Assembly (NCBI RefSeq): GCF_006442795.2
Contig: NZ_CP083956.1
Coordinates: forward strand, 2,643,501-2,707,500
Length of the DNA stretch: 64,000 nt
Reading direction: 5' to 3'
Origin: Mesorhizobium sp. B1-1-8
GTDB lineage: Bacteria; Pseudomonadota; Alphaproteobacteria; Rhizobiales; Rhizobiaceae
The position numbers and the translations under genes are program-made. Shown in pieces: positions 20,428-28,430 of this stretch. The notes beneath the pieces are model-generated. The model made no database searches, was not told where the DNA came from, and saw only the letters and a list, made by a program, of their open reading frames with translations. Every line of letters begins with the position of its first letter. Position 1 is the stretch's first letter.

Positions 20428-21156
20428 ATGTCGGCGGAAGCTATCTCCGAAAGCGGCGTGAAGAGCGATTTCTGGGATGGCGTGCGGCTGTCGATGCCCG
20501 TGGTCGTCGCCTCGGCGCCGTTTGCGATTTTGTTTGGCGCGCTTGCCGTCGACAACGGTTTTTCCGTGCTCGAAGCCTTCCTGATGAGCGCCATGATCTA
20601 TGGCGGCGCCAGCCAGATGGTCGGCATCGAACTGTTCGGCCAGCATGTCGCTCCCTGGCTGATCGTGCTGTCGATCTTCGCAGTGAACTTTCGCCATGTG
20701 CTCTATTCAGCCGGCATCGGGCGGCGCATCGCGCATTGGCCGGTGCTGCAGCAGGCGCTCGGCTATTTCATCCTGACCGATCCGCAATTTGCCATCGCCG
20801 AGGCGAGGGCAGAGTCCGGCCGCCCGGTCGGTTTCGTCTGGTATCTCGGGCTCGGGCTGCCGATCTATTTCTTCTGGGTGGTCGAAAGCGCGCTGGGCGC
20901 GGTGTTCGGCAAGCTCATTCCGGACACGCACGCGCTTGGCATCGATTTCCTGCTGCCGATCTATTTTCTCGGGCTCGTGCTCGGCTTCCGCAAGCGGCCG
21001 CTCTGGCTGCCCGTGGTTGCGGCCAGCGCGGTGGCTTCCATCATCGCCTACAAGACGGTCGGTTCGCCCTGGCACGTTTCCATCGGCGCGATCGCCGGCG
21101 TGCTTCTGGCGGTGATCCTGCCGCCGCATCGCAGCGGCGTGGGAGAGCGGCCATGA
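20428..21156 (+). CDS. azlC: AzlC family branched-chain amino-acid exporter, large subunit
   Basis: AzlC, with AzlD, forms an inner-membrane exporter best known for branched-chain amino acids or their analogues. The 242-residue protein begins with a short soluble stretch, then GVRLSMPVVVASAPFAILFGALA, YGGASQMVGIELFGQ, NFRHVLYSAGIGRRI and several more membrane segments typical of AzlC (AroP/YgaZ family). ATG at 20428 follows AAGGGAGCAG. The stop overlaps azlD by 4 bases (ATGA). The substrate is inferred only from the family. Confidence 0.92.
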   Translation: MSAEAISESGVKSDFWDGVRLSMPVVVASAPFAILFGALAVDNGFSVLEAFLMSAMIYGGASQMVGIELFGQHVAPWLIVLSIFAVNFRHVLYSAGIGRRIAHWPVLQQALGYFILTDPQFAIAEARAESGRPVGFVWYLGLGLPIYFFWVVESALGAVFGKLIPDTHALGIDFLLPIYFLGLVLGFRKRPLWLPVVAASAVASIIAYKTVGSPWHVSIGAIAGVLLAVILPPHRSGVGERP

Positions 21157-21449
21157 GCACGACCTTCTGGATCATTTTGGCCGGCGCCGTCGCCACCTAT
21201 CTCACCCGCGTCGGCGGCCACCTCGTCATCTCGCGCTTCGAGACCATTCATCCGCGCGTCGAGGCAGGGCTGAACGCCGTGCCGGCCGCTGTGCTGACGA
21301 CGCTGGTGGCGCCGGAGCTCCTGCATGCCGGTCCCGCCGAATGGGCGGCGCTGATCGTCACCGCGCTGGCATCGCTGCGCGGCGGGCTAATGGCGATGTT
21401 TTTGGCCGGCGCGGCGGTGCTGATCCTGGCCCGGCAATTCGTCGGTTAG
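21153..21449 (+). CDS. azlD: AzlD family branched-chain amino-acid exporter, small subunit
   Basis: This 98-residue protein has three to four hydrophobic segments and the AzlD pattern TFWIILAGAVATYLTRVGGHL and GLNAVPAAVLTTLVAP. It overlaps azlC by ATGA, which is the usual arrangement of the two-subunit exporter. Its TAG stop is part of the palindromic repeat that fills the gap to pepP. Confidence 0.92.
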   Translation: MSTTFWIILAGAVATYLTRVGGHLVISRFETIHPRVEAGLNAVPAAVLTTLVAPELLHAGPAEWAALIVTALASLRGGLMAMFLAGAAVLILARQFVG

Positions 21450-21488
21450 ACCGTGATGACGTTTCGTTGAATCGCCATCACGGTCTAA
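21446..21488. repeat. Perfect 13-bp inverted repeat in the azlD-pepP convergent gap
   Basis: TTAGACCGTGATG (21446-21458) and CATCACGGTCTAA (21476-21488) are exact reverse complements around a 17-base loop. The azlD TAG stop (21447-21449) lies inside the left arm. Located between convergent genes, the hairpin could terminate azlCD transcription, and it directly abuts the family A repeat. Confidence 0.75.
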
Positions 21489-21498
21489 CTCTTTGTTG

Positions 21499-21548
21499 GA
21501 GCATGATCGTTGTCCGAAAACCGGTTCCCACTTTTCGGGATCATGCTC
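21499..21548. repeat. Rhizobial palindromic repeat, family A copy 1
   Basis: Outer arms GAGCATGAT (21499-21507) and ATCATGCTC (21540-21548) are exact reverse complements; inner arms CCGAAAA and TTTTCGG flank CCGGTTCCCA. A near-identical element lies at 24387-24435. I recognise this sequence as a frequent intergenic palindrome in Rhizobiales genomes. It ends 4 bases from the pepP stop and may act as a bidirectional terminator. Confidence 0.85.
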
Positions 21549-21552
21549 TAGA

Positions 21553-23397
21553 TCAAATCTTGGCGTCGTGTGGCAGCGGCGCGGTGGCTTTCTCCAGCCA
21601 GGTCAGCGTCTCGCCGTCCACCATCGGGCCGATCTCGGCCAGCACGCGCGCGTGGTAGGTGTCGAGCCAGTGCAGTTCGTCGCGCGTCAGGAGCTCCGTG
21701 CGTATAAGCCGCTTGTCGATCGGCGCCAGCGTCAGCGTCTCGAAGCTGTGCATGGCGATGTCGCCGCCCTCTATTTGCTCAGCCGGCGTCACCAGGACGA
21801 GGTTCTCGATGCGGATGCCGTAGGAGCCTTCCTTGTAATAGCCAGGCTCGTTGGAGAGCATCATGCCGGCGAGCAGCTTTTCGGTGCCGGTGCGCGCGAT
21901 GCGCTGCGGGCCCTCGTGCACGGCGAGATAGGAGCCGACGCCATGGCCGGTGCCATGGGCGAAGTCGCAGCCATGCTTCCACAGCGCCACACGCGCCAGG
22001 GCATCGATCTCCGAACCGCGCGTGCCGGCGGGGAAGCGCAGCGTCGAGATTCCGATCATGCCTTTCAGCACCAAGGTGAAGCGCTCGCGCATCTCCTCGG
22101 TCGGCTGGCCAATTGGGACGGTGCGGGTGATGTCAGTGGTGCCGTCCTGATATTGACCGCCGGAATCGAGCAGGAACAGCTCGCCCTCGACAAGCTTGCG
22201 GCTGGTGGCGCGCGAAACGCGGTAATGCATGATGGCGCCATTCGGGCCGGCGCCGGAAATCGTGTCGAAGGAGATGTCGCGCAGCGGCATCTGCGTTTCC
22301 TCGCCGGTCTGCCGGCGCACCTCCTCGAGCTTGGTCACGACGTCGATCTCGTCGAGCGTGTCCGGCTTTTGCCGGTCGAGCCAGCAGAGCAGCTTGGCGA
22401 CCGCGGCGCCGTCGCGGCGGTGCGCAGCGCGGCTGCCGGCAATCTCGGCCTGGTTCTTGGTGGCGCGCGGAATGCGGGCGGGGTCGGCAGCCGAGACGAC
22501 GGTGCCGCCATTGCCCTCGACCAGCATCTTCAGCTTTTCCGCCGCCAGCACCGGATCGAGCGCGATCTTCGCACCGCCCCTTGCAAGATCGGCAACGGCG
22601 GCCTCGAACCCGCCTGGCTCGTGCAAATCGGCAAGCTGGGTGAGGTAGGCGGCGACCATGCGCGAGAATTTGCGCTGGTCCATGAACAGCTGGTGCTTGC
22701 CGTCGGCGGCGAGGATGGCGAAGCCGAGCGCCAGCGGCGTGTGCGCTACGTCGCCGCCACGAATGTTGAACGCCCAGGCGATCGAGGAGGGATCGGTGAG
22801 CACCACATGGGTCGCGCCGTCCTTTTCGATCGCACTTGCAAGCCGCGCCAGCTTGTCCTTGGCAAGCTCGCCGGCAAATTCGATCGGATGCAGCTCGACA
22901 GGCGCCCGCGGCGGCTGCGGCTGGTCCTTCCAGATGACGTCGATGGGGTTCTTGTCGAGCGGCACCAGCGTTGCGCCGGATTGCTCGGCCGACGCCTTCA
23001 GCGCCTTGATCTCACTGAGCGTATGCAGCCAGGGATCGAAACCCAGCCTGGCGCCCTTGCCGAGATTGTCCTTGATCCAGGACGGCGGCGGATTGTCGAT
23101 GAGGCTCTCGATCGTGAAGATCGAAAGGTCGACCTCGCCGCGCACCTGCAGCGTGTAGCGGCCGTCGACGAAAATGAAGGCGCGGTCGCGCAGGATGATG
23201 GCGACGCCTGCCGAGCCGGAAAAGCCGGTCAGCCATTTCAGCCGCGCGGAGCGATCGGCGACATACTCGCCCTGATGCTCGTCCGCGCGGGGAACAATGA
23301 AACCATCGAGGTTAATTTCCGCCAGCCATTGGCGCAGCATCGCCACACGCGGCTTGCCGACGGCCGGATCGCCGGCGGAATCAAAGCTCTGGAACAT
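21553..23397 (-). CDS. pepP: Xaa-Pro aminopeptidase (aminopeptidase P, M24B)
   Basis: The 614-residue protein is a long-form aminopeptidase P that removes N-terminal residues preceding proline. It has a creatinase-like N-terminal domain (AMLRQWLAEINLDGFIVPRADEHQGEYV, LTGFSGSAG) and a C-terminal pita-bread domain with metal-ligand motifs DSGGQYQDGTTDITRT, HGTGHGVGSYLAVHEGP and SNEPGYY. I choose ATG at 23397, which has GAGGGAGA upstream; an in-frame start at 23448 would add 17 residues without a better site. It is the last gene of a minus-strand group with prmA and sco. Confidence 0.94.
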   Translation of the reverse strand: MFQSFDSAGDPAVGKPRVAMLRQWLAEINLDGFIVPRADEHQGEYVADRSARLKWLTGFSGSAGVAIILRDRAFIFVDGRYTLQVRGEVDLSIFTIESLIDNPPPSWIKDNLGKGARLGFDPWLHTLSEIKALKASAEQSGATLVPLDKNPIDVIWKDQPQPPRAPVELHPIEFAGELAKDKLARLASAIEKDGATHVVLTDPSSIAWAFNIRGGDVAHTPLALGFAILAADGKHQLFMDQRKFSRMVAAYLTQLADLHEPGGFEAAVADLARGGAKIALDPVLAAEKLKMLVEGNGGTVVSAADPARIPRATKNQAEIAGSRAAHRRDGAAVAKLLCWLDRQKPDTLDEIDVVTKLEEVRRQTGEETQMPLRDISFDTISGAGPNGAIMHYRVSRATSRKLVEGELFLLDSGGQYQDGTTDITRTVPIGQPTEEMRERFTLVLKGMIGISTLRFPAGTRGSEIDALARVALWKHGCDFAHGTGHGVGSYLAVHEGPQRIARTGTEKLLAGMMLSNEPGYYKEGSYGIRIENLVLVTPAEQIEGGDIAMHSFETLTLAPIDKRLIRTELLTRDELHWLDTYHARVLAEIGPMVDGETLTWLEKATAPLPHDAKI

Positions 23398-23496
23398 CGT
23401 TGCGTCTCCCTCGAATGCGAGCCGCGACCGTAACGCATACACCTTCAAACCGGAATCAGTTTCGGCAGGGCCAGGCGGGATTGAATCGAGTCTGAA

Positions 23497-24369
23497 TCAC
23501 CGCTTGAGGTGGATCGTCACCCAGCCTTCGCGATGCAAGGTGCGGACGTGCCGAAAACTCTGGCCGACATAGGCCGAGATCACGGCGTCGCGCTGCCGGT
23601 CGAGGATGCCGGAGAGCACGATCGAGCCGCCGAGCCTGATGTGCCTGGCCATCTGCGGCGCCAGCCGCATCAGCGGCCGCGCCAGGATATTGGCGACGAT
23701 AAGGTCGAAGGGCGCGCGCCCGGCGAAGATCGGGTGGTGGAAGCCCGGCGCCGTCACCGTCTCGACCAGCGCCTTGACGTGGTTGAGGCGGACGTTGGTG
23801 GCGGCCACCCGAACGGCAACCGGATCGATGTCGGTCGCCAGCACCGGTATATGCGCCAGCCTGGCCAGCGCGATCGCCAGCACGGCGCTGCCGGTGCCGA
23901 GGTCGAGCGCGTTGCGCGGGTGTTCGCGCCGCACCACCTGTTCCAGCATTTCCAGGCAACCGGCCGTGGTGCCGTGATGGCCGGTGCCGAAGGCGAGGCC
24001 GGCCTCGATCTCGACGGCGATGTCGCCGCTGTGGCGCTTGCCGCGGTCATGCGCGCCATGGACGAGGAAGCGACCCGCGCGGACGGGCTTCAGGCCTTCC
24101 AGCGAGCGGGACACCCAGTCGATGTCGGGGAGGGCCTCGCGTTCAACGGGCTTCGGCAGGCCAAGGCCGGCGAGGACATGCTTGACTCGCGCCTCGATCG
24201 CATCGACGTCGCCATCGGCATAGAGCGACACTTCGTGGACATCGTTGTCCTCATCGAGCTCCAGCACGGCCAGCGGCAGGCCGTCATCCTCGAACGCACC
24301 ATCCAGCGCTGCGAAGATGCGGTCGGCCTCGATCTTGCCGGCGGTGAGATGCAGCCTGGTCTGCGGCAT
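23497..24369 (-). CDS. prmA: Ribosomal protein L11 methyltransferase (PrmA)
   Basis: PrmA methylates lysines and the N-terminus of ribosomal protein L11 using S-adenosylmethionine. The 290-residue product has a divergent N-terminal substrate-recognition domain and a Rossmann methyltransferase domain with [11 protein letters not shown], the SAM loop [23 protein letters not shown] and the VANILARPL motif characteristic of PrmA. A TTG immediately before the ATG would add one residue. It lies upstream of pepP on the same strand and downstream of sco, with a palindromic repeat between sco and prmA. Confidence 0.95.
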   Translation of the reverse strand: MPQTRLHLTAGKIEADRIFAALDGAFEDDGLPLAVLELDEDNDVHEVSLYADGDVDAIEARVKHVLAGLGLPKPVEREALPDIDWVSRSLEGLKPVRAGRFLVHGAHDRGKRHSGDIAVEIEAGLAFGTGHHGTTAGCLEMLEQVVRREHPRNALDLGTGSAVLAIALARLAHIPVLATDIDPVAVRVAATNVRLNHVKALVETVTAPGFHHPIFAGRAPFDLIVANILARPLMRLAPQMARHIRLGGSIVLSGILDRQRDAVISAYVGQSFRHVRTLHREGWVTIHLKR

Positions 24370-24386
24370 CAAGGCGACTCTTGTTT

Positions 24387-24435
24387 GAGCATGACCTTTT
24401 CCGAAAACCGGTTCCCACTTCTCGGGATCATGCTT
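24387..24435. repeat. Rhizobial palindromic repeat, family A copy 2
   Basis: Arms GAGCATGAC (24387-24395) and ATCATGCTT (24427-24435) with inner CCGAAAACCGGTTCCCACTT match the copy at 21499-21548 almost throughout. The right arm contains the TGA stop of the sco gene (minus strand, 24428-24430) and its last alanine codon, so insertion of the repeat set or reset the gene's end. Confidence 0.85.
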
Positions 24436-25012
24436 GTCCGCCAGCCGCCAGCCGTTTCAGCTTGGCAATGGCGGTGTCGGCGCTTTCGCCATAGGCGATG
24501 GTGCCGGCGAACTCACCCTTGGCATTGAGCAGCAGCACCGAGGCAGTATGGTCCATCGTGTAGTCGCCGTCGCCGGTGTCGACCTTCTTCCAATAGATGC
24601 CGAAGGCCTTGGCCATGGCATGCACCTTGTCAGGGTCGCCTGTGATGCCGGTGATGCGGTCGGAAAAATTGCTGACATAGGAATTCATGATGTCGGGCGT
24701 ATCGCGCTCAGGGTCGACCGAGACGAAGTAGGCATTGAGATTTTTGCCGCTGTCGCCCATCGTCTTCAGCCAGCCGGCCATTTCGAAAAGCGTGGTCGGG
24801 CACACCTCCGGGCAATGCGTGAAGCCGAAGAAGACGACGCTCGGATGGCCCCTGAACGCGGTCTCGGTGATCGGCGCGCCTTTCTGGTCGACCAGCGTGA
24901 AGGAGCCGCCATACGGCTCGCCGCCATAATGGCCGCGGTACCAGTCGAATGTGAGCCAGCCGATGCCTGCCGCCATCAGGACGAGAATGCCGACCAGAAT
25001 TGAACGCATCAT
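24428..25012 (-). CDS. SCO1/SenC family copper chaperone
   Basis: SCO proteins deliver copper to the CuA site of cytochrome c oxidase or act as membrane-anchored thiol reductases. The 194-residue protein has an N-terminal membrane anchor ([19 protein letters not shown]), a thioredoxin fold, the copper-binding CPEVC (C67 and C71) within [13 protein letters not shown], the conserved SVDPERDTP and the distal histidine in [10 protein letters not shown] (H155). All three expected copper ligands are present. Starts at 25012 or 25009 (tandem ATG). No oxidase genes are nearby, so the partner is not shown here. Confidence 0.93.
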   Translation of the reverse strand: MMRSILVGILVLMAAGIGWLTFDWYRGHYGGEPYGGSFTLVDQKGAPITETAFRGHPSVVFFGFTHCPEVCPTTLFEMAGWLKTMGDSGKNLNAYFVSVDPERDTPDIMNSYVSNFSDRITGITGDPDKVHAMAKAFGIYWKKVDTGDGDYTMDHTASVLLLNAKGEFAGTIAYGESADTAIAKLKRLAAGGQA

Positions 25013-25190
25013 CGCAGGGTGTCCGTCGTGAATTTGTCTTGGCGCGCGGGCCGATTTTGGCGAACAGTCATAACGGTTCGCCGGCGCGCGCGCAAAGATG
25101 TCGCGTTGCCGCAACCTCGCTTGACGTGCTTGCAAACAGGATAGCCCTATCCCACCTGACATCGGCAAACGCGAACCGAGGAGGCTCCCC

Positions 25191-25679
25191 TTGCGAAAAC
25201 TGATCGGCGGCGCATTCGCCGCATGCCTTGCCCTGAGTGCCGGTGCTGCGGCGGCTGACGAAGTGGGCAAGGTCGGCGTCGACTGGGTCGGCAACGACAT
25301 CATGGTCGACGCCATCAAGGATCCGAAAGTGGACGGCGTCACCTGCCACGTTGCCTATTTCGACCGCAGCGTCATCGACCGCCTGCAAAAGGGCAACTGG
25401 TTCGAGGATCCGTCCGATTCGTCGATCTCCTGCCGCCAGACCGGGCCGATCACCATCGGCGATATCGACATGGGCGAGGGCGGCGAGGAGGTCTTCAAGC
25501 AGGGCCTCAGCCTGATCTGGAAGAAGCAGGTGGTGAACCGCATCTACGACAAGAAGAACGAGACGCTGATCTATCTGTCGCATTCGCGCCAGGTGCAGAA
25601 CGGCTCGGCCAAGATGTCGGTCACCACCGTGCCGCTCTATGGCCAGAGCGTGGTGTGGACCAAGGGCAAGCCGCAATAG
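25191..25679 (+). CDS. creA: CreA family periplasmic protein
   Basis: The 162-residue product has a Sec signal peptide (KLIGGAFAACLALSAGAAA, cleavage near residue 22) and the CreA pattern: VGVDWVGNDIMVDAIKDPKV, GVTCHVAYF, EDPSDSSISCRQTGPI and SHSRQVQNGS. CreA is a conserved secreted protein of unknown function. The start is TTG at 25191, justified by a strong GAGGAGG Shine-Dalgarno 6-8 bases upstream; there is no competing ATG. It diverges from sco across a 178-base gap. Confidence 0.92.
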   Translation: MRKLIGGAFAACLALSAGAAAADEVGKVGVDWVGNDIMVDAIKDPKVDGVTCHVAYFDRSVIDRLQKGNWFEDPSDSSISCRQTGPITIGDIDMGEGGEEVFKQGLSLIWKKQVVNRIYDKKNETLIYLSHSRQVQNGSAKMSVTTVPLYGQSVVWTKGKPQ

Positions 25680-25730
25680 GATAGACGGACCCGGCTTGCG
25701 GGTCCAATCGCCCGGGCGTAAAGCCGCGCC

Positions 25731-26372
25731 ATGGACCGCCCAGAAGACCTCATCCTGAAAGATCCCGAGCCGCGTATCCACCCGACGGCGGAACTGAAGG
25801 GATGCAAGCTCGGCCGCTATGCCGCGATCGGCGAGCGGGTGATCCTGCGCGAGGTGAGCGTCGGCGACTTCTCCTATTTCGAACGCCATTCGGAAGCGAT
25901 CTATACGGCGATCGGCAAATTCTGCTCGATCGCCGCCAACAGCCGCATCAACGCGCTCGAGCATCCGATCGAGCGGCTGACGCAGCACAAGGTCAGCTAC
26001 CGGCCGAACGAATATTTCCGCTGGCTGGGCGTCGACGCGGCATTTCGCGGGCGCCGTCAAGCAAAGTCGGTAGCCATCGGCCACGACGTCTGGATCGGCC
26101 ATGGCGCGGTGATCATGCCTGGCGTGACAATCGGCAACGGCGCCGTTGTCGGCGCCAACGCGGTGGTGACCGACAATGTGCCGCCTTACACGATCGTCGC
26201 CGGCGTCCCGGCCAAGCCCTTGCGCCGGCGGTTCGCCGCCGATGTCGCGGCGCGCGTCGAGACCCTCGCCTGGTGGGATTGGCCGCTCGAGAAACTGGCC
26301 AGGGCCGTTCCCGACATGCAGGCGATGCCGATCGAGGCCTTTCTCGACCGCTGGGAAAACGACGCGGCTTGA
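25731..26372 (+). CDS. Hexapeptide-repeat O-acyltransferase, phosphonate-metabolism type (TIGR03308-like)
   Basis: The 213-residue protein is a left-handed beta-helix acyltransferase: IHPTAELKGCKLGRYAAIGERV, GDFSYFERHSEAIYTAIGKFCSIA, then AIGHDVWIGHGAVIMPGVTIGNGAVVGANAVVT and PPYTIVAGVPAKPLRRRF. The histidine in HDVWIGHG is the expected catalytic position of xenobiotic acetyltransferase-like enzymes. The pattern with an ALEHPIER segment resembles the family found in phosphonate-utilisation clusters, but no phn genes are in this window, so the acceptor is unknown. ATG at 25731 follows creA by 51 bases. Confidence 0.85.
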   Translation: MDRPEDLILKDPEPRIHPTAELKGCKLGRYAAIGERVILREVSVGDFSYFERHSEAIYTAIGKFCSIAANSRINALEHPIERLTQHKVSYRPNEYFRWLGVDAAFRGRRQAKSVAIGHDVWIGHGAVIMPGVTIGNGAVVGANAVVTDNVPPYTIVAGVPAKPLRRRFAADVAARVETLAWWDWPLEKLARAVPDMQAMPIEAFLDRWENDAA

Positions 26373-26385
26373 TCTTCCCCCGTTG

Positions 26386-26421
26386 CCCCTTCCGCCAGGC
26401 GGGGGGGCGCGACGGAAGGGG
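26386..26421 (+). terminator. Inverted repeat after the hexapeptide acyltransferase gene
   Basis: CCCCTTCCG (26386-26394) and CGGAAGGGG (26413-26421) are exact reverse complements with an 18-base G-rich loop, 13 bases after the stop. It is a plausible factor-dependent terminator or a fragment of an intergenic repeat. The rest of the 262-base gap to the next gene shows only a weak 6-bp hairpin (26484-26500). Confidence 0.45.
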
Positions 26422-26634
26422 CTGGAGGTAAACCGCCGTGAAGCGGAAAACAGGCTTTTGACCTGCACCGGCACTATGGCAACAAACGGATAAGCCGTTT
26501 TGTCGCGTCGCCACGCTTTTCGCGTGTATCGGATTGCAGATACGTGCAGACCAGAAAATCGATCCTGGGAACCCGGAGCGGCCGCAGCTTGTTTCCTCGG
26601 AAATGCTGCGCTCTGGCGGCTCATCGAGGGATGG

Positions 26635-27066
26635 ATGTTCGAGAAGCTTTTCACCAAGATCGCTAATCGGGTCGCTCACGTGGCCGGCATGCCACCGACC
26701 TTCGCCGCCTGTGTGCTGATCGTCGTCGTCTGGGCGCTGAGCGGCCCGTTTTTCGGCTTTTCGGATACCTGGCAACTGGTCATCAATACCGGCACCACCA
26801 TCGTCACCTTCCTGATGGTGTTCCTCATCCAGAACACGCAAAACCGTGATAGCGCCGCGATCCAGGCCAAGCTCGACGAGCTGATCCGCGTCAGCCGGGC
26901 CCACAACACCTTCATCGGCATCGAGCACCTGACGGAGACCGAGGTCGAGGAAATACGCACCAAATGCGAGGCGGCGGCAAAACGGCATGACAAGAAGATT
27001 GCCGAAGCCGCCGCCAAGAAGGCCGTGGCGGCGAAGCGCGATGCGAAAAAGAAAGCGACTGTTTGA
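26635..27066 (+). CDS. Low-affinity iron permease family protein
   Basis: The 143-residue product has two hydrophobic segments (TFAACVLIVVVWALSGPFFGF and TGTTIVTFLMVFLIQNTQNRD) and a conserved block ending AIQAKLDELIRVSRAHNTFIGIEHLTE, matching the small bacterial members of the low-affinity Fe/Cu permease family (related to yeast Fet4). A Lys/Ala-rich coiled-coil tail follows. ATG at 26635 has GAGGG five bases upstream; an in-frame start at 26500 would add 45 non-conserved residues. Actual transport activity has not been shown for most small members. Confidence 0.85.
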   Translation: MFEKLFTKIANRVAHVAGMPPTFAACVLIVVVWALSGPFFGFSDTWQLVINTGTTIVTFLMVFLIQNTQNRDSAAIQAKLDELIRVSRAHNTFIGIEHLTETEVEEIRTKCEAAAKRHDKKIAEAAAKKAVAAKRDAKKKATV

Positions 27067-27074
27067 GCGAGGCG

Positions 27075-27941
27075 TCAGCGCTTCATGAAGGCCGTGAATG
27101 CGTCCTTGTGGTCCGGATGCCAGCGCGACAAAGCCGGGCGGTTCTCGATGATGTCGCCGATCGCCCAGGCCATGCGTTTCTCATCCATCGGCCGCGTGAC
27201 GTCGTTGTCCGGGCACAGGATGTAGAAGTCGCCGCGCTTAAGCGACGCCAGCATGAAGTCGATCACCTGCTCGCCGGTCCAGGCGCCCGCCGGCTTTTCG
27301 GTCGCGCCTTCGGTGAGACCGGTATAGGTGAAACCGGGGATGAGCAGGTGCGCCGCGATTTTCGCTCCCGGCTCGTTGCGCAGCGCATGCGCCAAGCCTT
27401 CGGTGAAGGTCTTCACGCCGGCCTTGGAGACATTGTAGGCAAGGTTGCCGGGCGGCGTGGTGATGCCTTGCTTGGAGCCGGTGTTGATGATCAGGCCTGG
27501 CTTGCCGGACTGAAGCATGCGCGGCGCAAAGGCCTCGACGCCATGCACGACGCCCCAGAAATTGATGTCCAAAAGCTGCTTCCAGGCGTCGCGGTTTTCC
27601 CAGGGCTTGCCCGGATTGTTGCCGACGCCGGCGTTGTTCATCAGCACCGACACCGCGCCGAAGGCGCTGGCGACGGCTTCCGCCAGCCGATCGACCTCTT
27701 CGGGTTTGGAAACGTCGGCGGCGACGCCAAGGGCGGCATCGTCGCCGGAGATCACCGCGACCGCTTGCCGCGCCTGGTCGAGACGTACACCGCCGATATC
27801 GGCAAGCACCGTCTTCATGCCCATGGCGGCAAAGCGCTTCGCCGCGGCAAGACCGATGCCGCTGGCGCCGCCGGTGATGACGGCGACATTGCCGGAGGCG
27901 AAAGCGGGGAGCGCGGTCTGGATTTCGGCGTCGCTGGTCAT
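27075..27941 (-). CDS. SDR family NAD(P)-dependent oxidoreductase
   Basis: A classical short-chain dehydrogenase of 288 residues: cofactor loop VAVITGGASGIGLAAAK, ADV at the end of beta-strand 3, NNAGVG, and the catalytic Ser...Tyr-x-x-x-Lys with NTGSKQG and YNVSKAG. After the Rossmann core there is an extended C-terminal region with ENRPALSRWHPD. The conserved core makes an active enzyme likely; the substrate cannot be inferred from context. It converges on the iron permease gene with an 8-base gap. Confidence 0.9.
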   Translation of the reverse strand: MTSDAEIQTALPAFASGNVAVITGGASGIGLAAAKRFAAMGMKTVLADIGGVRLDQARQAVAVISGDDAALGVAADVSKPEEVDRLAEAVASAFGAVSVLMNNAGVGNNPGKPWENRDAWKQLLDINFWGVVHGVEAFAPRMLQSGKPGLIINTGSKQGITTPPGNLAYNVSKAGVKTFTEGLAHALRNEPGAKIAAHLLIPGFTYTGLTEGATEKPAGAWTGEQVIDFMLASLKRGDFYILCPDNDVTRPMDEKRMAWAIGDIIENRPALSRWHPDHKDAFTAFMKR

Positions 27942-28008
27942 GATCCTTGGTCCTTGTTCGGGGTCGAGCCGAACTTAACGCCGGGCAGGGATGAGGCAAG
28001 CCCGCATC

Positions 28009-28077
28009 GGCGCAACGGATTGACCGCGATAGCGGCAACGGGATGACCGCAATGGCGGCAACGGGTTGACCGCGGCA
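28009..28077. repeat. Three tandem 23-bp repeats upstream of a small gene
   Basis: Three adjacent 23-base units begin at 28009, 28032 and 28055 and share the core GCAACGG followed by A/TTGACCGC; units 2 and 3 differ at few positions. They fill the divergent gap between the SDR gene and the small gene starting at 28118. They could be a binding-site array or a simple expansion. Confidence 0.75.
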
Positions 28078-28117
28078 GCCCGCGCCGCGCATGCTGTCGA
28101 AAAAGGAGGTTCGACGA

Positions 28118-28417
28118 TTGACCGACTGGATCGGAATCCTGAAGGAGCAGACCGTCACCGGTGACCAGATGGGGCGCGAGGTGCCGCAGATGCTGGCCAA
28201 TCCCGATATCAGCGAGGCGCAGGTCAAGACGCTGTTTGCGGCGCTGGAAAAGCAGGCCGATTTCGCAGAAAAGCTGCGCCTGGCATTGGAGAAATTCGGC
28301 CATGATTTTCCGGTCATCAAGGCCGCGGAGCGGCTCGAGGAGCGCTATGCCGATCTCGCAGCGTCGGTGGCCGAAAAGCTTAAGACGATGCGCGGCCAGG
28401 CAGTTCAGAATCGCTGA
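28118..28417 (+). CDS. Small helical protein of unknown function
   Basis: I do not recognise the family. The start is chosen as TTG at 28118 because an excellent AAGGAGG (28103-28109) precedes it by 8 bases; the ATG at 28091 lies upstream of that ribosome site and has none of its own. The 99-residue product is charged and helical (TDWIGILKEQTVTGDQMGRE, then KTLFAALEKQADFAEKLRLAL and RLEERYADLAASVAEKL), without signal or membrane segments, consistent with a small coiled-coil protein. It converges with the TMEM175 gene. Confidence 0.7.
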   Translation: MTDWIGILKEQTVTGDQMGREVPQMLANPDISEAQVKTLFAALEKQADFAEKLRLALEKFGHDFPVIKAAERLEERYADLAASVAEKLKTMRGQAVQNR

Positions 28418-28430
28418 ATTGTTGAGATCG

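Noticed and set aside
21493..23433. Plus-strand frame opposite pepP
   Set aside because: PepP metal-ligand motifs and ribosome site on the minus strand make this a shadow.
25068..26657. Minus-strand frame spanning creA and the hexapeptide acyltransferase gene
   Set aside because: Shadow of two recognisable plus-strand genes; runs across a promoter gap.
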